Of a stretch of DNA of 7,673 bases, positions 1 through 7,077 are shown piece by piece (positions within the stretch are counted from its first letter, which is position 1; every line of letters starts with the position of its first letter). The DNA is from Planctomycetota bacterium (lineage in GTDB: Bacteria > Planctomycetota > UBA1135). The notes below the pieces were generated by a model. That model worked only from the letters and a program-made list of their open reading frames with translations, had not been told where the DNA came from and made no database searches. The stretch is from NCBI GenBank assembly GCA_003501525.1, contig DNPI01000084.1, forward strand, positions 1 to 7,673, in the 5' to 3' direction. Made by a program: the position numbers and the translations under genes.

Positions 1-1
1 T

Positions 2-1006
2 GGTCGTACTCTTGTTTTGGGTGATGGAGGTTGGGGCACAGCTCTCGCTCTTGCTCTTCATAGATCCAACTGTGAGGTTGCCGTTTGGGGTTATGACAAT
101 GATTACGCCAAAGAGGTGGCGACAACGCGAAGTAACCCTAAATTCTTGCCAGGGGTAGAAATCCCCGCGGACATTGTGTGGACCGGTGATTACGACGAAT
201 GCCTCGAAGGTGTCGAGGAAGTTTATTCTGTTATCCCAACACAATTCCTGAGGGGGGTCCTTCGTAGTTTCCGAGGTCGCTTTGATGATTGCTCTTTCGT
301 ATCTGCGACAAAAGGCTTGGAAATTGACACTCTGCAGAGGCCGTCTGAAATATTAGTTGAAGAGGCCGGTGCACAAGAATCTTTAGTAGTCCTTTCGGGT
401 CCTTCCCATGCAGAGGAAGTGGCTAAAGGTATGGCGACTTCTCTCGTCGCGGCTTCTAAGTGCGAAGCGGCTGCCCAGAGGGTGCAAGATCGAATCTCTG
501 GTCCCGAATTTCGTATTTATACCAGTACGGATGTTTCGGGAGTCGAATTAGGAGGTGCTTTAAAGAACATCATTGCTGTCGCAGCTGGAGTCGCTGAGGG
601 GCTTGGCCTTGGCGATAATGCTCGTGCCGCTCTTGTGACGCGCGGCCTAGTTGAGATGGCCCGATTTTCAGTCGCTCAGGGTGCTGAACGTGAAACCTTC
701 TCAGGCCTTAGTGGAGTTGGAGATCTCATGGTTACATGCTGGTCTCCTCATTCTCGGAATCGTTCTTTAGGCTTTCGTATTGGTTCGGGAGAGTCATTGG
801 ATGAAATTCTGGCTTCCGAAGAAAAGGTCGCTGAGGGTGTTTGGACCTGCCGTGCTGTTCACCAAGCAGCCTCCGAGCAGAATTTGGAGCTTCCGATTAC
901 TGCTCGTTTATTTTCAATTTTATTTGAGAGGGAGGACCCGCGAGCGTCAGTGGTGGAGCTTATGAGTCGGCCGTTCAAGTCAGAAAGAGATCCCAACCCT
1001 TGTTAG
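2..1006 (+). CDS. gpsA: Glycerol-3-phosphate dehydrogenase [NAD(P)+], 5'-truncated by the window
   Basis: This cytoplasmic enzyme reduces dihydroxyacetone phosphate to sn-glycerol-3-phosphate, the backbone precursor of phospholipids. The first complete codon is at base 2 and the true start lies upstream. The reading frame opens inside the first Rossmann strand, with the nucleotide-binding loop GDGGWGTALA at about 20-49. Other family signatures are SATKG (Lys at 311-313), GPSHAEEV (from 398), GALKN with the catalytic Lys at 563-565, GDNARAALVTRG just after, GLSGVGDL, and SRNR at 752-763. The 334 visible residues against about 330-340 for the family mean only a few N-terminal residues are missing. 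The loop reads GDGG where many homologues have GAGS. The C-terminus ends at a TAG, 15 bases before the next gene. Identification is secure. Whether it is co-transcribed with the peptidase genes cannot be told. Confidence 0.96.
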   Translation, partial: GRTLVLGDGGWGTALALALHRSNCEVAVWGYDNDYAKEVATTRSNPKFLPGVEIPADIVWTGDYDECLEGVEEVYSVIPTQFLRGVLRSFRGRFDDCSFVSATKGLEIDTLQRPSEILVEEAGAQESLVVLSGPSHAEEVAKGMATSLVAASKCEAAAQRVQDRISGPEFRIYTSTDVSGVELGGALKNIIAVAAGVAEGLGLGDNARAALVTRGLVEMARFSVAQGAERETFSGLSGVGDLMVTCWSPHSRNRSLGFRIGSGESLDEILASEEKVAEGVWTCRAVHQAASEQNLELPITARLFSILFEREDPRASVVELMSRPFKSERDPNPC

Positions 1007-1021
1007 ATTCGAATTAATGTT

Positions 1022-2524
1022 TTGATTTTTCTAATACCTTTTCTTTTTGCCCCCTCTGTGTCATTGCAAGATGTGAATGATGGTTTTCAGGCCTTGGCTG
1101 ACGAGGTAGAAATGACAGTTTTGGACAATGGCTTACGGGTTATCGTGCTCCCGCGTGGGGAGGCGCCTGTGGCATCATTTCGCGTGCATGTGTTAACTGG
1201 GGCAATTGATGAGGCTGCTGGTCTGACAGGCCTCGCCCATTTTGCTGAGCACATGGCTTTTAAGGGTTCGGAGAGAATTGGTGCAGGGAATTGGCTTTCT
1301 GAAAAATTAGCTCTTGAGGAGTGCGACAGGGCATGGAAAGCATATGAAGCGGCAAGAGCAGGTGGCGCAGAAGAAGCAGCTGCTTTACTAAAGGAATTCG
1401 ATGCAGCTCGCGAACGAGCTGATGCTTATAGTCGTGCGCCTGATTTCGACGCAGTCGTAGAGGAAGCAGGAGGAGCAGATAGCAACGCTTCGACAGGCGT
1501 CGATGCTACTCGGTATTACGTTTCGCTTCCCTCCAATCGATTGGAAACGTGGTTTTGGTTGACGCGGGAAATGCTCGGTGCTCCTGTTATGCGGGAGTTC
1601 TACAAGGAACGGGATGTAGTTATGGAAGAGCGAAGGATGAGGACCGATTCGGACCCCTTTGGCTCGCTTTTTGAGGCGGTGCTAAATGCTGCTTTCACGG
1701 CTCATCCCTACAGAGATAGCACAATTGGGCACATGGACGATTTGGCGCGACTTGATCGCCCAGAAATGATTTCTTTTTGGGAGAGGCACTACACAGCGGG
1801 TCGCATGGTGGTGGCTGTGGTAGGAAAAGTTGAACCGTCCGAAGTCTTTTCCCTCGCGGAAACATATTTGTCTGATTTGCCGGTTTCTAAGCAAGCGCGA
1901 AATCCGCGTACAGTTGAACCTAGGCAAAAAGGGCCTCGTACTGTGGAGGTTGTCCGTCCGGCAAGTCCAGCTCTCTTTGCAGCTTGGCACACGCCGCCTT
2001 TGCGGGGTCGAACAGCTGTGGTGCATGATGTTTTAGGATCCATTCTTCATGGTGGAGCTTCTTCCAGGCTCCATGTGCGCCTAGTAAAGGAAGAAAAAAT
2101 TGCAGCCACAGTCCAAGGAATTGTGGGGTTCCCCGGCCGGCTGGATGCCAGTCTTGCAGGGGTACTTGTTGTGCCGACCTCTGGAAACAATCTCGAAGAT
2201 TGTCTCAATATGATTCAGGAGGAGATACATTTTCTTGCGGAGCGAGGGCCTACGGAGCGCGAGCTAGAGGGTGTCAGGAGAAGGGCCAAAATGGACCTGC
2301 TGTCTTCTCTTGGTAGTAACCCAGGTCTTGCAGGGGCCCTTGCCCAAGCAGAGGCGGAAGAAGGAGGCTGGGAGGCCCTTTTCGATTCACTTGAGGCGCT
2401 CGAAGAAGTTGAGGCTGCCGACATTCGAGCGGCAGCTGGAACTTATTTGTCTCACCAGAGAACAGTTGGCTATCTTCTCCCTCCAGGTGCTCGACCTTCT
2501 ACTCCAGTGGGAGAAGACAGTTGA
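1022..2524 (+). CDS. M16 family zinc metallopeptidase, catalytic subunit, probably exported
   Basis: This 500-residue protein is a pitrilysin/insulinase-family (M16) protease. The inverted zinc motif HFAEH is at residues 73-77 (1238-1252). The distal ligand is Glu203 (1628-1630), seven residues after Glu196 in the ER-x-x-V-x-E-E context typical of M16. NAST-x-x-DATRYY and AHPYRDSTIG are further M16 signatures. Residues about 30-280 form the N-terminal M16 domain and about 300-490 the C-terminal one. A roughly 55-residue Ala/Glu-rich helical insert sits at about 93-148, so His77 and Glu203 are 126 apart instead of about 75. The C-terminal domain lacks the Arg/Tyr pair: Val355 and Ala362 occupy those places. 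The first 14 residues are hydrophobic and end in SVS, suggesting a short signal peptide without a charged n-region. The TTG start at 1022 is the only standard start codon between the upstream in-frame stop (1004-1006) and the hydrophobic segment, and it has no clear ribosome binding site. The gene is coupled to the lipoprotein gene that follows. Confidence 0.92.
   Translation: MIFLIPFLFAPSVSLQDVNDGFQALADEVEMTVLDNGLRVIVLPRGEAPVASFRVHVLTGAIDEAAGLTGLAHFAEHMAFKGSERIGAGNWLSEKLALEECDRAWKAYEAARAGGAEEAAALLKEFDAARERADAYSRAPDFDAVVEEAGGADSNASTGVDATRYYVSLPSNRLETWFWLTREMLGAPVMREFYKERDVVMEERRMRTDSDPFGSLFEAVLNAAFTAHPYRDSTIGHMDDLARLDRPEMISFWERHYTAGRMVVAVVGKVEPSEVFSLAETYLSDLPVSKQARNPRTVEPRQKGPRTVEVVRPASPALFAAWHTPPLRGRTAVVHDVLGSILHGGASSRLHVRLVKEEKIAATVQGIVGFPGRLDASLAGVLVVPTSGNNLEDCLNMIQEEIHFLAERGPTERELEGVRRRAKMDLLSSLGSNPGLAGALAQAEAEEGGWEALFDSLEALEEVEAADIRAAAGTYLSHQRTVGYLLPPGARPSTPVGEDS
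2507..2516 (+). promoter_or_regulatory. Shine-Dalgarno site deciding the TTG start of the M16-like lipoprotein gene
   Basis: GTGGGAGAAG lies in the last codons of the catalytic M16 gene. Its GGGAG core (2509-2513) stands seven bases before the TTG at 2521. This is good spacing and supports a non-ATG start there, which also yields a complete lipoprotein signal peptide. The stop of the upstream gene overlaps the start as TTGA, so ribosomes finishing the first subunit can begin the second directly. Confidence 0.7.
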
Positions 2525-4608
2525 GGGGATTTCTGTTTGGATTTTTGGTTTGTGTCTTGGCAGCCTGTGCTGGCAGCGCACCCCGGGTGAGTCAATCTTC
2601 TCAAGTTCCCGTCAGCTTATTTGGTGTGCCTCCAGGGCCTTGGGAAGATGTTGGGCAAGTTCCGATTCCTGCCCTTGAGCCATTCACTCCTCGCCTGCCA
2701 GAGAAAATACGACTTTCTAATGGTATTACGGTCCTTTTGCTGGAAGATGCTTCCCGGCCACTCGTTAGTTTAGATTTAAGATTTCGTGTCGGGTCCTGGG
2801 ATGACCCGAGAGGGAAGACAGGTTTGGCTGCCCTTACAGCAGGTTTGGTGCGGGATGGTGGAAGCGAACGATGGCCGGGAGATGTTTTGGATGAGGAACT
2901 GGATTTCCTGGGCGCTTCTATCGATTTTTCTGCTTCCGATGCGAGCACAAAGGCGGGGTTTTCTTGCCTGAGTGGGGATGTAGAGAAGGTTTATGAGATG
3001 TTCCAAGACCTCCTGCTCAATCCGACTTTTCCGGAGGAGAAGTTGGATGTCTTAAAGGGTCAGCTGATGGTTTCTGTCCTCCAGAGGAATGACCGCCCAG
3101 GACCAGCGGCGACCCGAGAGTCTCGCCGTGCTTTTTATGGGATTGGTGACCCGCGGGTGCGGCGAATGGAAGCTAGCGATTTAGACGCTATGGGACGTGA
3201 TGATGTTGTTGCCTTCCATCGAGAATCCTGGGGTAGTCGCGGAGCCTTGTTTACCGTTCTCGGGGATTTTAATGCTGAAGACATGGCAGCGCGTTTGGAA
3301 GCGACTTTTGGTACGTGGCCTGTTCAGCCTGCAGCTGTATCAGAAATTCCAAAGCAAGCACCCCGTTTGGAGCATGGTCGGGTTCTTCTTGTGGACCGCG
3401 CTGATGTGAACCAAGCAGAAATACGGATATTGATGGAGGGTGTCCGTCGCGATCATCCTGATTGGCCCGCTCTCCGCCTTGGTTCTTTTGTTCTTGGCGC
3501 AGGAGGTTTTGGAAGTCGCATGATGCGCCGGATTCGTGCTGAATTAGGCCTTACCTACGGCGTTTCGGCTTATTGGAACCCTGGATTTGAACAAGAAGGC
3601 TTGTTTACTGCCCAAGTTGCTACAAAGAATGAAACGGCGGGACAGGTTGTGGCGGAGATGCTCTCACTAATGAAGGATTTTCTTAACAAGGGGCCAGGGG
3701 TAGAGGAATTGGACAAAGCCAAGATGCGGCTTTTGAACTCAGAGGTTTTCCGCGTTGATACACCATCTAAAGTTTTAAATCGGATTGCCGACCTCGAATT
3801 CCAAGGCTACCCCTGGAACCACTATGAGATGGTTATGGCTGCTTGCCGGGATCTAACCGGAAAAGAAATTGTCGCAGCGTGTCGTCGGCATTTGGATTTA
3901 GGTCGGCTACAGATTTTTGTGGTAGGGAATGCCCCTGACTTTGATGTTGAGATGGGATCTTTCGGGCCTCTTGCCTTGTGGGATTTGGATTCCCCGAATA
4001 TTTCTACGGGGAATTCTGCGGCATCCTCTGTTGAGGAAATAGAACAAGCGGGCCGTGCTCTAGCAGAGAGAGTCCTTGTGGCTCACGGTGGTCGTGATGC
4101 TTGGACAGAAGCTGATTTACTGCTGGCTGAGGTCGCCTCGCCGAGAACCTCCTCTCTCTTGCGGTATCCGAATCGAATTTCGTGGAGAGAGCATCCGGCA
4201 ATTGGAAGGCGCGATGACAGGCCTTACAACCCTTCGGAGGAGTTGGGGTCTGGTTGGTCACGATTTGGGACCGAACCAAGGCTTCACCTCCCTCTAGTGC
4301 TCATGCGTCTCGCCCGCAATGAAGCCGTTTTGGGTAGCCCTGCTGAAGGAATTTTGGTGGTGGAATGTCCGGAGGGGGAAGTTGTCCTTTCCACTGGGGG
4401 TGGGGGAGTGGTCACAGGGCTTGCTGTGGAAAACATCCTGCTTACATTCGGGGAATATTCTCTAAGCGGTGGACTTCGACTCCCTGGGCTTATTTCTGCT
4501 GCCGTTAGAGGGGAAGGCAATAGTCGACCTGCTAAGGGGAGGGTGATAACGAACTGGCAGGTGAATCCTGACTTATTGGAATCTGATGTGTCCGATTCCG
4601 ATGAGTGA
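2521..4608 (+). CDS. M16-like non-catalytic lipoprotein subunit with C-terminal extension
   Basis: The 695-residue protein begins with a lipoprotein signal: a hydrophobic stretch and the lipobox LAAC, with the lipidated Cys at residue 16. Ala follows the Cys, which by the Lol sorting rule of Gram-negative bacteria favours the outer membrane. Residues about 55-475 are a two-domain M16 fold (KIRLSNGITVLLLED start; GAGGFGSRMMRRIR later). The zinc motif is lost: aligning TGLA-x-x-x-x-x with the preceding gene puts Ala104, Ala107 and Gly108 in place of His, Glu and His. The distal Glu region reads LKGQLMVSVLQ. It keeps Arg339 (3535-3537) and Tyr346 (3556-3558), the substrate-side pair missing from its neighbour. 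It is therefore probably the non-catalytic partner of a heterodimer. Residues about 485-695 form an extra domain with AHGG near 521-524 and WQVNPDL near the end. It resembles LolA-like domains only loosely. The end overlaps the M3 gene. Confidence 0.88.
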   Translation: MRGFLFGFLVCVLAACAGSAPRVSQSSQVPVSLFGVPPGPWEDVGQVPIPALEPFTPRLPEKIRLSNGITVLLLEDASRPLVSLDLRFRVGSWDDPRGKTGLAALTAGLVRDGGSERWPGDVLDEELDFLGASIDFSASDASTKAGFSCLSGDVEKVYEMFQDLLLNPTFPEEKLDVLKGQLMVSVLQRNDRPGPAATRESRRAFYGIGDPRVRRMEASDLDAMGRDDVVAFHRESWGSRGALFTVLGDFNAEDMAARLEATFGTWPVQPAAVSEIPKQAPRLEHGRVLLVDRADVNQAEIRILMEGVRRDHPDWPALRLGSFVLGAGGFGSRMMRRIRAELGLTYGVSAYWNPGFEQEGLFTAQVATKNETAGQVVAEMLSLMKDFLNKGPGVEELDKAKMRLLNSEVFRVDTPSKVLNRIADLEFQGYPWNHYEMVMAACRDLTGKEIVAACRRHLDLGRLQIFVVGNAPDFDVEMGSFGPLALWDLDSPNISTGNSAASSVEEIEQAGRALAERVLVAHGGRDAWTEADLLLAEVASPRTSSLLRYPNRISWREHPAIGRRDDRPYNPSEELGSGWSRFGTEPRLHLPLVLMRLARNEAVLGSPAEGILVVECPEGEVVLSTGGGGVVTGLAVENILLTFGEYSLSGGLRLPGLISAAVRGEGNSRPAKGRVITNWQVNPDLLESDVSDSDE

Positions 4609-6331
4609 ATCTGAATCAAGTAGGCCCAAAATGTATTCTCCCATTTCCCCTCGGAAGCTTCCAAAGAATTGGAAAGCTGAAAGTTGGGAAGCGGTTGAGC
4701 CTTGGTACTTAGAACTTGAGGAAAGAGCGCTCGAATCGGCTGGAGATTTAGAAGAATGGTTGCTTGATAGATCGGAGGTAGATGCAGCTGTCGCTGCTGT
4801 GTCTTGCCGCCGCAATGTGGCTCATGTCCGCTATACGAACAATGCTGAGGCAGAAGCGAATCATTTGGCTTACCAAGCGGAAGTGATTCCTAATGTTCGG
4901 AAATCCGGTGACCGGCTGGATCGCAAGTATTTGGAAAGCCCTTTACGCGATGCTCTTGATGTTAATCGGTGGGGTGTGCACGATAGGGAGAGCGACCTTG
5001 CTGCTCGTTTGTTTCGGCCGGAAAATGTGGCTCTCGGGGTCGAAGAGGAGGAATGCATAGTCCAATATGGGCATTTGACGGGCTCTATGACAGTTGAATG
5101 GGAGGGCGAAACACTCACCCTGCCCGCCCTCGCTAAGTATTTAGAAGTTGAAGACAGAGATGTTAGAGAAAAAGCTTGGCGTTTGGCTGCTGAGCGTCGG
5201 CTTGAGGATTGCGATTCTCTGGAGAACCTCTTCGATCAAATGCGATCTATTCGGGAGAAGATGGCAGCCAATGCAGGTTTCTCAGATTTCAGAGGATTTC
5301 GACACCTCGAATACGGGCGATTGGATTACGACCCAGCAGATTGTTTGGCGCTGCACGAAGCTATAGAGGAGCATGTCAATCCACTGCTCCTCCGTATGCA
5401 AGCTGTGCGCCGCGATAGCCTCGGCGTGGAAGAGCTACGGCCTTGGGATTTGGCAGCGGACCCATTGGGGAGACCCGCTTTTGAACCCTTCGAGGATTCT
5501 GCTGGGCAGGTTCGTGTGGCTGCTGCGCTTATGAAAGAAGTTAGTCCCGAGTTCGCAGATGATTTGATATGGATGGAAGGTCAAGGCCTTCTCGATTTAG
5601 AAACGCGTCCGCACAAAAGGCAGGGAGGCTTTATGGAAACTTTTGAAGATGAGAGGGTCCCTTTTATCTTCGCTAATTCCGGTACCACTCATCGTGATGT
5701 CGAAACGCTAGTGCACGAAGGAGGGCATGCAGTACATGCCCTCTTGTCGCGTAGGCTGGAACCGGGAAGCTACCGGCATGCCCCGCTCGAATTCGCTGAA
5801 GTTGCTTCGATGGGTATGGAGTGTATGGCTATGGAGCATTTAGAAGCGGTCTATCCGACTGTAGAAGCGAAGCGAGCTCGCCGTTTTGCTCTCGAAGGTG
5901 TCGTTTCTGGATTAACCTGGATTGCGACGGTTGATGCGTTCCAACACTGGATGTACACCCATTCTGCTCACACTAGAGAAGAGCGTTCGGAGCATTGGGT
6001 CTCCCTGAGAAGCCGTTTTTCAGGGAATCTTAATTGGACTGGTCTCGAGGAGGAGCATGCCTTTGAGTGGCATCGCCAACTTCACATTTTTGAAGTTCCT
6101 TTCTATTACGTGGAATATGCACTTGCCCAATTGGGTGCTCTTCAGGTGTGGAGTGCTTATCGGGTTAACCCGGAGCAGGCGGTAGCCGCCTATCGAGCCG
6201 GACTAGATTTAGGAGGCTCTCTTCCTCTCCCTGCACTCTTTGAGGCTGCGGGGCTGAAATTCGACCCAAGGGGTACTTTGTTGCCAGGTTTGATGGCTGA
6301 AGTTGAGGAGGCTTGGGAGCAGGTCCTATGA
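4586..6331 (+). CDS. M3 family oligoendopeptidase (PepF-like)
   Basis: This protein of 581 residues (from the first ATG) is a zinc oligopeptidase that cuts short peptides, most likely in the cytoplasm because no signal peptide is seen. The zinc motif HEGGH is at residues 377-381 (5714-5728). The third ligand is probably Glu405 (5798-5800) in EFAEVASMGME, the usual M3 second motif. The C-terminal PFYYVEYALAQLGALQVW segment (505-522) holds the substrate-binding tyrosines of the PepF group. The N-terminal region (about 25-350) is the helical half of the clamshell, with SWEAVEPWYLELEERALES typical of the subgroup. Length agrees with complete family members. The start is uncertain. ATG at 4586 overlaps the upstream gene by 23 bases and has a weak TTGGA before it. 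ATGs at 4601 and 4631 are in frame, and the last would give a protein starting just before the conserved PRKLPKNW. The family call is firm; the specificity is unknown. Confidence 0.93.
   Translation: MCPIPMSESESSRPKMYSPISPRKLPKNWKAESWEAVEPWYLELEERALESAGDLEEWLLDRSEVDAAVAAVSCRRNVAHVRYTNNAEAEANHLAYQAEVIPNVRKSGDRLDRKYLESPLRDALDVNRWGVHDRESDLAARLFRPENVALGVEEEECIVQYGHLTGSMTVEWEGETLTLPALAKYLEVEDRDVREKAWRLAAERRLEDCDSLENLFDQMRSIREKMAANAGFSDFRGFRHLEYGRLDYDPADCLALHEAIEEHVNPLLLRMQAVRRDSLGVEELRPWDLAADPLGRPAFEPFEDSAGQVRVAAALMKEVSPEFADDLIWMEGQGLLDLETRPHKRQGGFMETFEDERVPFIFANSGTTHRDVETLVHEGGHAVHALLSRRLEPGSYRHAPLEFAEVASMGMECMAMEHLEAVYPTVEAKRARRFALEGVVSGLTWIATVDAFQHWMYTHSAHTREERSEHWVSLRSRFSGNLNWTGLEEEHAFEWHRQLHIFEVPFYYVEYALAQLGALQVWSAYRVNPEQAVAAYRAGLDLGGSLPLPALFEAAGLKFDPRGTLLPGLMAEVEEAWEQVL
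6315..6323 (+). promoter_or_regulatory. Shine-Dalgarno site for the metallophosphatase ATG at 6328
   Basis: GGGAGCAGG ends five bases before the ATG at 6328, and its GGGAG core (6315-6319) is eight bases away. This selects the ATG at 6328 over an in-frame TTG at 6313. The chosen start overlaps the M3 stop as ATGA and begins the protein directly before the first conserved strand. Confidence 0.65.
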
Positions 6332-7050
6332 GCTCGACTTGGGTTGTTGGCGACATTCACGGTTGCTCCGAAGAACTCGAGGAGCTTGTGGAGGGCTTGA
6401 ATCTGGGTCCGACTGATAAGTTGATTTCAGTGGGGGACCTCTATCACCGAGGTCCTGACCCCGTTGGCGTTGTAGATGTACTCTCTTCCGTGAAAAATTT
6501 CAGTCTTGTTTTGGGGAATCATGAATTGGCCATGTTGAAACGCAACAATTTAGATGGAGATCTCCCAGACGGTTCGGACTTTGGTGTTTTATCTGACGAG
6601 GTTGAAGTGCTTGAGGCCGAATTCCTCTTAGGTGATGGTGGCACTGCGATGGCGCCTGTTCCCCCGGCGAGGTCTGTAGATTTAGTTCGCTTTCTGGAAG
6701 GTCATTCTTTTTTCCTCCAAGGCGAAGCCGCGGAGCGAACTTGGTGGATAGTGCATGCTGGTCTCGTTCCAGGCCGGAAGCCGGAGGAATGTACGCCTTT
6801 TGAATTGGCCCGGATGCGCCGCATTCACAGTAGTCAAGAGTCACCATTTTGGTACGAAGTTTATGAAGGGCCGGAACTTGTCATTTTTGGGCATACGCCT
6901 TCGCAATTACCTAGAACTCGCTATGCCGGAGAGAATTTAGTTGCCCTTGGCCTCGACACGGGTTGTGTTTATGGGGGATGTCTTACGGCATACTGCGTGG
7001 AGGACGATGAGTTCTATACCGTTACGGCGAAAAGGGATTGGGCCAGTTGA
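6328..7050 (+). CDS. PPP-family metallophosphatase, Ap4A hydrolase/PrpE-like
   Basis: The 240-residue protein is a calcineurin-like phosphoesterase of the PPP group, which contains bacterial Ser/Thr phosphatases and symmetrical diadenosine tetraphosphatases. The motifs in order are GDIHG (residues 8-12, 6349-6363), GDLYHRGPD (36-44), GNHE (63-66, 6514-6525), VHAG (His143), FGHTP (His189) and LDTGCVYGG (209-217). The last is common in ApaH/PrpE-type enzymes. These supply the metal ligands Asp9, His11, Asp37, Asn64, His143 and His189. The second motif normally reads GD-x-V-D-RG; here His40 (6445-6447) replaces the Asp that pairs with the catalytic His in PP1-type enzymes. Escherichia coli ApaH also lacks that Asp, so activity is likely. 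The substrate could be dinucleoside polyphosphate, phosphoprotein or another phosphoester; the sequence does not decide. The length is close to that of stand-alone PrpE-type proteins. The start overlaps the M3 stop, so the gene belongs to the upstream coupled unit. Confidence 0.9.
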   Translation: MSSTWVVGDIHGCSEELEELVEGLNLGPTDKLISVGDLYHRGPDPVGVVDVLSSVKNFSLVLGNHELAMLKRNNLDGDLPDGSDFGVLSDEVEVLEAEFLLGDGGTAMAPVPPARSVDLVRFLEGHSFFLQGEAAERTWWIVHAGLVPGRKPEECTPFELARMRRIHSSQESPFWYEVYEGPELVIFGHTPSQLPRTRYAGENLVALGLDTGCVYGGCLTAYCVEDDEFYTVTAKRDWAS

Positions 7051-7077
7051 ATTGAGGACAAGGTAGAATTCCTGACT

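Noticed and set aside
17..19. TTG as the start of gpsA
   Set aside because: It lies within the first Rossmann strand, and five further in-frame codons upstream (GRTLV) belong to that strand. The gene begins before the window.
1007..1021. Terminator or promoter between gpsA and the M16 gene
   Set aside because: Only 15 AT-rich bases with no hairpin and no paired -35/-10 boxes.
1682..2043. Two antisense reading frames inside the catalytic M16 gene
   Set aside because: They lie opposite well-conserved M16 coding sequence and show no recognisable motif, so they are frame shadows.
2271..2678. Plus-strand frame bridging the two M16 genes
   Set aside because: It overlaps both genes in another frame. 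Both genes have clear family motifs up to the junction, and the bridging translation has none.
2521..4608. A second active M16 protease
   Set aside because: All zinc ligands are replaced (Ala104, Ala107, Gly108, and no distal Glu), so it cannot be an independent M16 enzyme.
4284..4815. Antisense reading frames across the lipoprotein/M3 junction
   Set aside because: Ser/Pro-rich, low-complexity translations opposite real coding sequence, with no domain or start signal.
6328..7050. Naming the phosphatase apaH or prpE
   Set aside because: The motifs fit the wider ApaH/PrpE/PPP group, but nothing in the sequence fixes the substrate.
7051..7077. Terminator between the phosphatase and glycyl-tRNA synthetase genes
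   Set aside because: The 27-base spacer has no GC-rich hairpin followed by a T-run.
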